Assembly (NCBI GenBank): GCA_029215795.1
Contig: JARDYH010000001.1
Span: forward strand, 198,965,654-199,029,653
Direction: 5' to 3'
From: Anniella stebbinsi
Lineage: Eukaryota > Chordata > Lepidosauria > Squamata > Anniellidae
DNA length: 64,000 nt
Below are positions 45,985 to 58,600 of this stretch, one piece after another. The position numbers were made by a program, and so were the translations under genes. Every line of letters starts with the position of its first letter. Within the stretch, counting starts at the first letter, position 1. The notes below the pieces were generated by a model. The model saw nothing but the letters and a program-made list of their open reading frames with translations, did no database searches and had not been told where the DNA came from.

Positions 45985-46065
45985 CAACACTCAGCTAGCT
46001 TTCTCCAACCCGGTACCCTACAGTACCCTATGTTGGACCACAACTCCCAGCATGCCTTAGGTGGC
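45985..46065. repeat. Palindromic repeat, half copy
   Basis: 'tttctccaacccggtaccct' and 'ggaccacaactcccagcatg' correspond to one arm of the family. Confidence 0.5.
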
Positions 46066-46231
46066 TGTGCCTTGTATAATGGAACTGTAGCACAGTATGT
46101 GGCTAAATACATTCCCAAGAAAGCTTTTCTTAATGCCCCTCACCACAGTTCACAAAATGAAATTGACATAATTAGAATGTCAGGTCATCTGAAAGAAATG
46201 GATACACATACATACATACAAAAGTAGCATT

Positions 46232-46237
46232 TTTATT
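46232..46237 (-). promoter_or_regulatory. Candidate polyadenylation signal of NOP58
   Basis: AATAAA on the minus strand about 330 bases after the NOP58 stop codon. It would give a 3' UTR of about 350 nt that includes a short L2-like tail (46,300-46,385). Other signals further on are possible. Confidence 0.4.
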
Positions 46238-46568
46238 CAGACCCAAAGTCTTGCAGGAAGGAACCCTGCCACTGAAAAGTTATTTACTGACTCCAAACAT
46301 TTATATACTGCTTTTTAGGTATAGCTCATCATCCAAAAGGGGTTTACAGTAATATTAACACAAAACATCCAACTAAAAAAAAATACTAACAGGTCAGTGG
46401 TTAAACGAAGAGGTTAAGCTAAAGAAAGGAAAAAAATTTTAAACGTCCCAAGGAGAGTATATGGAATTCCTCATCCTTGCTGAAATGTGGACCAAAATAT
46501 ATTTCAGAAGTAAATGTCCCAGGAGACACAAATGTGATGCAAGCCACCCATGGAAACTGTGCTTTCCT

Positions 46569-46622
46569 CTAATCTTCTGGTTCCACTTTAATTTTCTTCT
46601 TCTTCTTCTTCTTTTCTGTACT
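46569..46622 (-). CDS. NOP58: NOP58 last coding exon: Lys-rich C-terminus and stop
   Basis: Acceptor tattttcag at 46623 onward, then [17 protein letters not shown] and TAG at 46571-46569. The phase-0 junction matches the preceding exon. Human NOP58 ends in a very similar SPEKKKK...ED tail, which supports this as the true terminus. Confidence 0.92.
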   Translation of the reverse strand, partial: STEKKKKKKKIKVEPED

Positions 46623-49600
46623 CTGAAAATAATAAGCATTGCTACACTGAGCTCATAACGGTACATGAAATATACAGTTAGTCATTAATATATTTTTTTA
46701 TAAAAAGAAAATCAAAGGGTTCTTTTCCTTTAGGGGGAGATAGGAGTAGGCACGCACGGTCTTATTCTACTTCCATTTGCTAATCTCTTTCGACAGAGAA
46801 GCTCCGAGAACTGCAGGAATCCATGGTTACCATCGATATAACTAATGAAATGAGTCAACGGCACTCGGCAACAGAAAGCTTTCATCTCGAAGCATGGAAC
46901 AAAGTCATTCTTCCTCCATTTATGCAGAGGCTATCCGCCTTAAGAAAGATGGGCTAGTCTGGCATTTTTGAGGGGGGGGGGTTAAAATGACATGCTCCCC
47001 CATCAAACACTTCAGCATGGACTGTACTCATTTCTGCAAACCGTCAGAGCTTCCTTTCCATAAGCTAGAACACTGCTTCCTCTGAACTGTGCAGCTGGAA
47101 CATAACCACCACCCTACTTTGAGGGAGCACGCAAACCATCGTGCGCAGCTCCTGACTCACAGGAGGTCGAGATCATTTCTCCCCCAGACACCGCTCCCAA
47201 TTCTAAGGAATGGAAGGAAGGCTGGGGTTGTGAAAGAGACATGGCCGGAGCACATATGAAGGCAACTGTTTTCTGTTGAGGATGGAAGCAATAGGATTCC
47301 ATCAAATATGTATTTTAAAAGAGTCTCTCTCTCTCTCTCTGTGTCATTCCAGTTTCTGCAGAGCATTTGTTTTCTTTTGTCTGGGGAGCTGCTAGTCTGA
47401 CCACGCCTGTGATTCAAAATGTATGAATTTCTAATCCCTCTACATTTACCCAAACTTCCAACTGCGCTTGACATTTCAAGAGAAAATACTATTTAGGGCA
47501 GAAAATGCATACAAGGATTTGGGTAATTTTTATACCCGCAAACTGGTATGTATATAAAACAGCAGAAGTTACCCCCTGGAGGGTAATCCTGAAAAGAGGC
47601 CTATCTGCGGAAAGGGATTAATTCTGTAGCGACTTACCCCCACTGCTGAGCTAGTTGACGGTTCTTCGTCCTCTTCCTCCGCCCAAACGGCCTCTTCTTG
47701 AGCTTTCTGTTTCTTCTCCTTTTTCTTCTTCTTCTTTTTGACGCGTTCACTGTCTTCTTGCTCCTGCTGTTCTTCTTCTTCTTCTTCCTCCTCCTCCTCC
47801 TCCTCCTCCTCTTCTATGGAGGAAAAACAGTATAAAGGCAGGGACTGTCACCCCTCAAAAGTCCCCCAGGAAAGGTTTTTAAACCACAGTGCCGTACAAG
47901 CTACAGAAGAAAAAACATAATGTACGTGCTGCTTCTTCAAACCAAAGAAGCCCATGAGGAACATTTCGAGTGTAATACAGAGTTCTCACACCATCTTTTG
48001 GGCTATAGCGCTCCCCCCCCCCCCCCATGGCATTCATTCACCCGCCTTTGGCTTTGAAGACAATACTCTTTGTGCTTTGGATGAAAAAGACATAACCTCC
48101 GCTCTTTTTGGCCCAACCAACCCAGAGGACTCTGGGCAAAAGAACGGCACTTTGAATACCAAGAACAACAAACGACAAAACCCTGCGAAAAAAGGCAGTG
48201 AGAACTAGCCAGCAAACAGCTACGTCCAAATAAGAAGGCCTTACAGCACTTTTGGCCGGGGGGGGGGGTTGGACTTTGGCAGCCCACCAAGGAAGAGAGA
48301 ATTGGGAAGACTTCTGTGTTTATTGTATAGACCGTTGCTGTGGAGATGGAAGATACAGCAACAGGGGTGCGCATTCAGACATTTGGAACTTTCAAGATTC
48401 TTGGCCTGTCCAGGACCCCATGCAAAGCAAGACAAAGTTCTTGTACCTTAAGAGTTCTTTGAAAGAGGGAATATGGCAGCTGCAACAGGAGCGAGGAAAG
48501 CACCAGTTGCTGGATTTTCTTCTCCAGAGTTAAGTGCCAGGAGCCCTGGCCTCATTTGCTTCTAGAAACACATCCTGGTTCTGAGCTACATATTTATTTT
48601 GCTTAGCATTATTTGAAACCAACCAAGGACTCAAGTTCTCTGGGCGGTGTACAACAATATGTTAAATACTTAAAATGTAAACAGCAAAATAATGAAGAAA
48701 AACCAGCAGTGAAGACTTACACATAAAACCAAAGGAAAACTATAAGCAATAAAAGTACAGTGATCTAAAAGCTTCAAAAACAATTCTTAAAATGTGTGAG
48801 CAAATTATGGTCTATTTGGTGCCCAAAAGACCATAATGTAGGCGCCAGATGAGCCTCTCTGGGGTGGGCCTTTCACAGATTGTTTGCCACCACTGAAAAG
48901 GCCCTCTTGCTTAGTAACCACATGCTTTGCCTCATTTGGCGGGGGCACCTGGAGGAGGGCCTCAGACGAGGATCTTAAATGTCAAAATAGGTAACTATGG
49001 GAAGAGATGCTCCTTCAGTAACCTGGCCTCAACCCCTTTAGCTCTTTAAAGAGTTAAATCTAGCAAACATTCTTCAAATACTTGAAAGGTTGTCACACAG
49101 AGGAAAGCCAGGATCTCTTCTCGATCATTCCAGAGTGCAGGACACAGAATAATGGGCTCAAGTTACAGGAAGCCGGATTCCAGCTGGACATCAGGAAAAA
49201 CTTCCTGGCTGTTAGAGCAGTATGACAATGGAAATAATTACCTAGGCAGTTAGTGGGCTCTCCCACATTAGAGGCCTTCAAGAGGCAGCTGGACAGCCAT
49301 CTTTTAGGTATACTTTAAGGTGGATTCCTGCCCTGAGCAAGGAGTTGGATTTGATGGCCTTATAGGCCCCTTCTAACTCTACTATTCTATGATTCTGTGA
49401 AATACATTATACCAACAAATCAGTGCAGACTCTGTAACGTTGCTACAAGCAACTGTCCCTTCCTCCATTGCCTCAGGCCTCCCAAACTTCCAGGCTTCTC
49501 ATGATGAAAGCATGTGGAGCTTTCAAGTGTACATTTGCAATAGTCACACCAATCTCATTCCATCCCTAATAATCTGTACTATCTAATAGAAAAGGGTTGG

Positions 49601-52600
49601 GAGCCAAATCCAGCCCCCTGGGATCAGAATTCGGGCCTCCGGGATTCCTTGGAAGGCCACATGCCCTGGCCCAATCCCCTTCTCTGGGCAGGGGCCTTGC
49701 TTTTCTGCTTATGTTACATCGTCAACCTTTTAACAGATTAGTTTATTTATTTATTACATTTATATCCCACCTTATTTCTTTCAAGGAACTCAAGGCGGCA
49801 TGCATAATCCTCCTCCTCTCCATTTTATCCTCACAACAACAACCCTGTGGGGTAGGTTGGGCTGAGAGTCTGTGACTGGCCCAAAGTCACCCAGTGAGCC
49901 TCCATGGCCGAGTGGGGACTAGAACCCGGATCTCCTGACTTCCAGTCCAACGCTCTAACCACTACACCACACTGGCTCTTCTACAACTCAGCTACTGGCA
50001 GGAAGGGCTTCAGGCTGGTATTTCTTTGTATTTTGGCTCCGTCCACTTTGCCTTCAGCGCCATGGCCCCGGAGAGCTTCTTCAAAACTGAATCTGGCCCT
50101 CGGGCTGAAAGAGTTCCCCCACCCCTGCAATAGGACAGGATTTTCAGCAAGCAGGCAGGAAGAGTAGTTAGCTTTCGTGAGGAAACTGTCCTGCTGTTGT
50201 GGCAGGAGCCGGTTGTGCTCCTCAGCATGGGAGCCTGTCACAAGTTACAATGGGTCATCATTTCAGCTACATTTCCACTGCCGGCTACACTTATGAGCCG
50301 GCAGTGGAGGCCTTTGTGAAACCTGGAGTAAACATGTCCCAGAAGGGCTTGGGAGCTCATTTTCAGAGCTTGTCACAAGAGTGTCATGCCAGAACAGAAT
50401 GGGGATGGAGGCTTCGGGGAAGCCATCCGTTTTGCCAACATCTGGAGCCAGCAAGCACAACAGTGTGGAAGGAATTCTTTCCGAATGACAGTGGCTGACA
50501 AATGAAACCAAGAGCATCTTTACTGTACACAGTGCAGGACGCAAAGGGGTCTCTTGCTGTTTTATATTCGGTGCCAAGCCCTGCCCTGCCCATCAGTATT
50601 TCAACCATCACGAACAGTTAAGCTGAATGCGCCTCTGTTGCCTTCAGCACCACAGGCCCAAAAACCCAAATGCCAACAAGTTCCTCCACAGAGATTTCAG
50701 AGTTCCGCTCTAAAGAGAAATCTATAATAAGAAAACCACACATTTTCAACTGAAGCAAACCGTGCGTATTTACTTAATTCTGTGGAAGCAGCTGCAGGAC
50801 GTGGTATTGGCCACGCAATTGATCCCCTCTGCCCCATCTCAGCTTTTGATAAAGAAATCAGGTTTCTAGGGCCCCCTCTACAAGGATTCGCATAATCCTT
50901 GTAGAGCGCATAATCGCTGAAGCGCATTTACACCTAATACCTCTTCATGAGAGGCGGCGAGAGGCGGCGAAGCGCATTAACGGATGACCAAAATGTGCTT
51001 TACAAGTAGTTAATGCGCATAAGCGCTTGTTCACACAGTCAAAATGCGCTTTAACGGCCGGAGCAAAATAAAACTCGCTATTTAACGCGCATTCGATAAT
51101 GCGCATAATCGGAGAGATAACGCACCTCTACGCCCGATTTGCGCTCCGTTCTTGTAGAGGTAAATTTTTTAAAGCGCCTTGAAAGAGCTTTAAACCTCTC
51201 TTGTAGAGGCAGCCTCACTGCTGCACAAATGCACTTGAAAGATTACATGCAACGCCTGGGGAAGTCTCAGAACCAGAGGCTGCAAAAGGTATCTAGTGTA
51301 TGGGGGGAGGGGCAGGGGATTCAGTTTACCTCAAAACACCACTAGCATGTTATACAAATGGGGGGGGGGGGGAAATTCACAAATCCCTCTGTCCCCCAAA
51401 CCGCCTCCCGCACAATCTCAAAGAGTTCTCCAATTTGTTGGAGCACATTTGGGCAGGGGTGGTGGTGGTTGCTACTGCATGGGGAAGGGGGAAGTGGCAA
51501 AAATAGACCCCCTTCCCATTTTGCTGCCAATCAAAGAGTCTTCCATCAGTGGGGGGACAGCATCGGATACAACTCAGGTTGCAGAAGTGGGAAAACGATA
51601 GTTAAGTACTAGATGTTAAGCGGGAAGACAAGATAACGGGTTTCTATTATTGAGGCTTTAAAGAGGGAACGGGGACTGAAATACACACAGAAAACACCTG
51701 GGAGATTTTAGCTGTCACGGGCAACAAAAGGAAAGCGTAGTGGCGAGAGCTCAAGCTTGTCCGATGGAAGACGGCGGAATCATTTTAGAGATTCAAATGG
51801 ATCACAAGGGATCTGGAAGCTGATCATACAACTTCAGCTCCCAGATGCACCAGTAACTTCAGGAGCCCCAGTAACTAACCTTTGATTTCTACTACTTTAG
51901 TCTTTTTTGTTTTTGCGGGAACTACCGGCTCGTCTTCTTCCTTTTCTTTTCGCTTCCTTGGGACAAGAGGGATAGTAGACTCCCCAGAAGGGTCGTATGT
52001 CTTCACTTCACTGGAATGACAAAAACGGATTCTTAGAAGCTGTAAACTTGTCAGGCAAAGAGACCCATTTTGGATCGGGGTGGGGAACCTCTTCCAGCCC
52101 GAGGGCCAAACTCCACTTCATAGACCCTCTCGGGGGCCGCATCCCACTGGAGGCAAAGGGGCTGAAGGGAAAGGGAAAAGGAGCGGGGCCAGAAATACAA
52201 AACATATCGGCATACGGTAGCCCAAAGCTCTTCATACCTAGAATTCATACTAAATTCATAGAGGGGAGATATAAAAATATTCCTAGAGAACAGACCTGTG
52301 TATTTGTGGTAACCAGGTAGTGGAGAATACCATACACTACATGCTATATTGTAAACTATACAGAATCCCTAGAGATAAACATCTAATGAGATTTTTAGCG
52401 CCGAGGGCGAACCTCTCAGATATGGATAAAATAATATATTTACTCTCAAATACAGCCAAACCCATCATGCTAAATCTGGCCAGGTTTGCTGTGAAAGCAG
52501 CACAGATTAGGGAAGCCCTAGAAGATATTGATGCTACCTAAGAAAGGGGGGGGTCTATAACTGTGGAATTTTAGAAATTATTTTGTACTTGTATATATAT

Positions 52601-55600
52601 TTTTCTATTCCATTTTATTCTGTAATGTGTGTACTGTATGATGCTGATCGGGCTAAAACCTATTTTAGGTTGCCTTAACAATCAATTTGATTTGATACAC
52701 AGAGTGATCATCCTGGATAATTAGCCAGCTAGCAGCTTATCAAAGAGAATTCGAACCGGTAATCATAACATAATTTGTTCTGGAAGCTGGACAGGTTGTA
52801 GGAAGCAAGTGAAGAAAAATCAGAAAAAGAAAGAAATATCATCAGAAGTTGGAAAGGCCTATGGGGAAAGGTTACCTTTGATGTGGTACCAAAAAAAACA
52901 AAAAACAATTACCTAGGCCTTAAGAGAGGCATCTCACAATTCCAGCTCTTCCTACCTCAGCCTTACGAGAGGGGAAGGCTTCACAAAAGCCGGGAAGGCA
53001 ACAAATGATTGGCGGTTGGGAGAAAGAGTCTGGGGCCAAGGTGTGTGGTCATCCTGGGAACACTGGAGGGCTGGATCTAGCCCCCAGGCCTAAGGTTCCC
53101 CACCTGGTTTTAGATACGGTGGTGGTGGTGAAGAGAAGAACACACTGTGCCAAAATTACCTGGAGAAAGATAAGTATGAATGGCTGCATCCACTGCAATT
53201 CCAGGGATCACAGTAGCTAGAAACGGGGGTGCTGCAATTGTGCAAATCGGATGCTGGTGTATCTGAGTACAGCCTGGTTCACACTAGTATTTCCTCATGG
53301 GATCAGGGCGTGGTGGCAGCTCATACATAGCGGCAACTGTCCCAGGTGAACTGCCCCCTAAACGTTATTGGGGAACAGGTGTAGATCCATGGGCTGTGCT
53401 TTGGGAATCCAAAGTTAAATATATAACAAGGAAGACACACAGGACCCATGACAGCTGGGCACGTTTGGGATTTTGGGTGGTAGTGAAGGGCAGAACATGG
53501 CTGGTAAAGCATCGTTGAGAAGGCCCTGATGTGGAGTCACCTAGTTCTTTCTGTCTCCCTAATCTCTCTATCCTTCTATATACAAAATGTTCCTTGCTAG
53601 CCAGCCAACTATTTCTCTATCCAACAACAATTGTTGCAGTACCAATGTAACAGAAGTCATGTTGCCATATTCTATGTTCCATTGTATTATCCTATGACAA
53701 GCCATAATGTGTGTGTAATCACGCTGTGTCCTCATGCACAGCAACCTTTTGTCCCCGTGGACAGCACTGTAAAAGATCTATATAATCCAAGCTAACAAAC
53801 AATAAACAAGCTTCCTGCCTAGAACATCTCGGTGTGTGTGTCTTCACTCCTTCACGGTAGGGGGTGGTTGTGGGCACTCTCACAAAATGACTGCCGTGGG
53901 GACTTGCCCATTTCATAAAATTGGCTGCCATGGTGGGCATGGCCAGTTCCAAACACTCATTTCTCAAAACGGCAAAACCAAAAGAAAAGTTAACTTCCCC
54001 CAAAATACCTACGTACAAGGCAGAGGTGAGGTCTAAGCTCCAAAACACAAAGCCACTTTTTGGAATGCAAATGAAGATGGCGCTGGAGGGTGGCATTTTG
54101 CTTTGCAGCAGCAAGCCAGCCTCCCAGTGGGAAAAAATTAATTAAAAAAAAAGCAAACCTTAAGAAGTAAAATAAATCAGGAGGCAGGAAGCCTGGTGGG
54201 TGCCAAAGAGGGTGCCCACAGGCATCACATTGGAGACCCAGACCAGAGTCAAACATCACTGAAGTCCCCAGTCTGCAGTATAAATCATAAAAACGCCACA
54301 GCGCTATTTGTTCTAGCAGGATGTCAACAACCCGTGACTCTGAAAACATTGTCTTCCCTGCAGCATGTTAGGTGGCACACAGAGTATTTCTAGTGGTCCA
54401 AATTACAGATATTTGCCTGAGTCCAGCAAACATAAAACCTAAGTATTTGAGCAGGACAAATTTAAAGCAGCAAAAACTACATACAGGCCAAGTGAAGACC
54501 CAGTTACCCACCTCTTATGCTGATATTTGTCTGCCCTGGCCATGGCTTTTCCGGTGCCACTTATTCGTCTTATCTGAGGGAAGAAGTCGCAGTTGTGAAA
54601 AACAAAGGGCGCACAAGAATTATTATTAAAAACTGTGACAAGCAACACAGCCCCTGAAAAGGATTAAAACTGAATCTGGGGTACTGGGAACACACACACA
54701 CACAAGCTAGAATGAGCTCCTCCAAATGACAGGGTAACAACGTGCTCTCCACTCACGGGGATGAAGAAATAAATGTTGGATTAAATCAGCTTTCCCCAAC
54801 CTGGTGCCCTCAAGATGCTTTGAGACCACACATTCCAGCATTCCTGGCCATTGGCCTTGCTGGGGCTGACAGGAGTTGAAGTCCAAAACATCTGGAAGGC
54901 ACTAGGTGGGGAACGCTGGATGAAGCTATTCAGGTTTGCTTTTCTTGCCGTAACGGCAAGTCCTTTCAGATTGTTCGGCCTTTCGCAGCAATCTCTACAG
55001 GAGGCTAGTTCTGTATCCCAGAAGAGAAATAATAAGGCCACCAGGCTCTAGAGACAGACAGAGGGGCTGAAGATTGAGCAAGCTGGAATTCAATCAGGCA
55101 ATAGCAGCAGCCTGGTATATGAATATTTCCATATTATACAATACAGACCAAAGTTCACCAGCTTCCTATTTGACATTTTAAAGAGACTGGGAGGCGCTTA
55201 ACATTTAAAGATGTATAGTCACAACCACATTCCACGTTAAAAAACTCTGTCCGTCCAGGCAAGGTGTACCCTTCCCTTCCTCTTCTCTACAAAGCAATCT
55301 TTCCCACACATTTTCAGTACCCCAAAACATAATATTTCTCTTGCATCCCAACCCACTGGAAGCCATCCTATGGCTCATTGTGGTGAGTGGGAAAATCAGC
55401 CTCTGACATGGTCACAGTTCTGTTACATTCGCCAGAGAGAGTGAGCTGCCATTCCCCCCGCTCCCCTGATCCATGGCAAATACTAAGATCAGGATTACAG
55501 ATATTCAGTACACCTCTATATTCTGGTCTGGTTATCGGACTCCGGGAGTTCTTGGGTGAGGCCACATCACGGCTCCATAATCTTCCAATCCAAAATTACA

Positions 55601-58600
55601 ATCACCTTTAGGGGGATTGCTGCATTGAGCAGAGTGTTGGATTTAATGGCCTTATAGGCCCCTTTCACCTCTACTGTTCTATGATTCTATGACCTCTCAA
55701 TGGCTTGATTGGCAACATAGACCAAAAAAACCACCCTAGCTGTTGAATACAGAAGTCAACAGTATATAAAAAAAATGTTGTTGCTGAATTTTAGAGAGTT
55801 GTTTCTGCCACATCTCATCTGACCTAGTTTAAAAAAAAAAAAGAACAGAACACACCACATCTTGCAATCAACTATTCTGAAAGTTACTCCCTCCACCAGA
55901 TAGTGGCAAGGGAGAGGCTGACGCCTTACACAAGTGTAGTGGGCCGTAGAGGAGGGCGAACACATCCATGCGCACCTCGGTGAGCACTTGTCCCGTTGCT
56001 GCCGCCGCCGCCATCTGCCCTTGCCCGCCCGATCGGGAGAGCCTACCCTGCCCTCCCACCAAAATTGCACACTTCCCTCCCCTGCATCAATGGTGGTCTC
56101 CATTGATGAAACGGGGGGGGGGGGGAATTGTGCCATTTCTGGAGCCACCGCAAATTGCGCATTTCCCCTGCTTCGTCAATGGCGGCCATAAAGGCCCCAT
56201 TTATGAAAGGATAACGGCATGGACGTTTACACAAGGGTAAAGGCGCGATTGTACCTCTGTCATCTCTAAACATACCCACAGGTATACCAGGAAGTACAGG
56301 TGGCCTAGAATGGGAATGCACATGAACATTTCCCCGTCTCCGTCCTGCGTCTACGCTGAAAGGCAGACGCCGCAAATGCACTAACCGGGGTTTTGTCTCT
56401 AGACTGCGAAGGCTTGCTCTTGGGTGGATTTCCCTTTAGCCTTTGAAAAGCTCACCCCTTTCTCCTCCAAGTGCCGTAGTCTTGTTTCCACTTTCAACCT
56501 GTTCTCAGCTCCCATCTCCGCGCTGGTGCTCTCCCCGAGGGCATCGTAACGAATTGTCAAGGCCGTCTTAGCTGCCAGCATCCGAGAGATCTGGAAGACA
56601 TCAAGGTGAACACAACCCCTGTGAAACCAAGGTGGCAAACTCACTCAGCGCACAGCGGTGCGAGCGCAGGGAATGCCTGGCCATAATTTGGGCAACACAA
56701 GGAGGCAGATGAATGAAAATGGTCAAGTTCCCCTTTTGTTTGTTTTTTAAAGCAAATTTCGTTGAACAGTTTAAGCCTAGTGTTTCAAGGCAAATATGTT
56801 TTAACAACTACTAAGGGTGAGTGAGTTACCCCTTCTTTCAGGGCACAATCCTATGGGATCTGCCCTTGATATTCGTACGCCTCTGAAGCCAGAGGGTTGA
56901 GTATCCAGCGCAGAGTGGGAACCGTGGCGGAAGTGATCCTTGCCTCTGCTGTGGCTCCTTCTCTGCATTTCAGCTAATGGGTGTTTTCACCCATCTAGCT
57001 GAGGTGTTACAGAGGGGGAGGGAAGGAGGCTGGGCCCCCCCCCCACCTCCAAATAAAGCCAAGATTTTCTTGTTTTCATCCTGTTACTATAAGTGAGCAA
57101 AATGTCAGTTCTCTGTTGATTAGACCACGTTCTGTAAACTGTAAAGAGAGCCCCCATAGGGCGCGAGACAAGTGAAAGGGGTGCGCCCGCAAAGATCTTC
57201 AGCCAGGACCTGGGTGGGTTGAATGCTTCCTGGCAGCAAACTTTCATTGATCGAGGTGGGACTTGTGGGGGCAACCGCATCGCCGCTGACCCCATCAACC
57301 CAACCGGATTTGGGAAGGGGGGGTGGAGCTCAGGCAGAGCTGCTGCTTGATTCAAATGCTCATTCCCTCTGCATGGATTACTTCAGACCCAAGGACCGGA
57401 GGCCCCGGCCTATGTCTCTTCAAGCACTGGTGTTGGATGCACACAGCAATTCACAGATCCTCGCATGGACCAGCAGGGTTCACATGGGCGACTGCAATTA
57501 TCGTAGGAGACTACCTTCCTGTTAGGACTATTTCTGCAGACATCTCTTATCAACCCCCTGCAGGAGGTCTTAATAAACAATACAGGTCAAAATGCGTTGG
57601 GCTTTGAAATAAAGTACTTTAGAATCCTGAGAACCTGTTTCGCCCGTTTTTTTGTCCTGATTTGGATGCTCTCCTCCTTTTGGTTTTTCACATGGGAATG
57701 CCCCCAATGTGGAGCAGATTATAGATGCTGAATTGTTAGTGCCACAAGGCAGTGTAAGTTTGAGACATTTGAGAAATACTTTATTAGACGAACAGACCAA
57801 CACTTACTGAAAACTAAGCCAAACTTTACAACAGGCCTGGCGAACATGCAGCTCACTGCCCCCCAGAATTATTGTAGAAGTTATTTTTAAAAAAGGCATC
57901 CCAAGTAGCCATTTTGCCCCTTTATGCGCTCCGCACCAACTATGGAGCACCAGAGGGGGCTAAATTAGTTTGAAAAAAGTTGATTTGGGCCCATTGGGCA
58001 TTCCGTAGCTGCTCTGGATGCCATTTTTTTCCGGCACCGTGGGGGTGGGAGGTGGAGAGGTGTGGCCTACCTCTAACCGCCTGACGTTGCCCAACCCTGG
58101 TTTAAAGTCTTGGTTCCTTAGATACCTGCTCCTCCGATCTCGTGGCAAGTAGACCAGCCACACACTTTTGTGCAAGCGATCTCAAGCCTTCGCTTTTCCG
58201 AGAACAAGCATGCTGGCAAACCTCTCACCTTTCCTTTGTTTTTCGCAGTCGTCTGCCCTACGAGGGAAGCATGATAAATCAGACCAAACTTGGGTGTGTC
58301 GCGTTTGGTCTTCAGTGCCCTGAAAAGGGCTTTTTCGGCACCCAAAATTTGAACGGTGGAGGCAGGATGCTTTGCCAGATTCAACAGGGAGCCTGTTGGA
58401 GAAGAGATGAAACAGAAAAGCACAAGAATGAGCCACCTCTGAAATTTACCTCTGACAAGGAACTAAATTTCAAGCTTGTCAAGGTTCAAACTTTACATAT
58501 CAAATTCACAACCTGAACGGAGTTCTGAAGAAAGAAACCTGAGCGCAAGATCATACTAGAAAGTAGCTAATACAACTTCTGGGAACTGGGAGTTTAAAAA

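Larger units (their letters stand above)
47814..51879 (-). other. NOP58 intron, longest in window, repeat-rich
   Basis: It contains, from high to low coordinates, the foldback element at 50870-51214, a SINE (49735-49982), a CR1 tail (49045-49400) and an L2-like LINE tail (48590-49045). Short GC-rich repeat relics lie at 49,595-49,690 and 50,020-50,130. The stretch 51,220-51,870 is unassigned. Confidence 0.6.
52011..54511 (-). other. NOP58 intron with repeats
   Basis: Besides the LINE end at 52300-52690, the intron holds a GC-rich short repeat at 52,068-52,200, a related relic at 53,010-53,110, a possible solo LTR at 53,640-53,860 and a repeat at about 53,870-54,000. No convincing snoRNA boxes with a stem were found. 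Confidence 0.6.
54574..56455 (-). other. NOP58 intron with repeats
   Basis: It holds a palindromic short repeat (54,786-54,915), a CR1 3' tail (55,611-55,692) and a GC-rich hairpin-bearing segment (55,960-56,270). The rest is unassigned. Confidence 0.6.

Noticed and set aside
1..46000. 5' exons of BMPR2, expected downstream of NOP58 from human synteny
   Set aside because: No GC-rich first exon or signal-peptide frame was recognised; the gene is probably beyond the window.
50140..50260. ATGATGA with CTGA motifs in the long NOP58 intron as a snoRNA
   Set aside because: No terminal stem, spacing about 100 nt, and no antisense match to rRNA that I could recognise.
54175..54260. GTGATGT/CTGA pair in a NOP58 intron
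   Set aside because: Box C deviates at the last base and the flanks do not pair.
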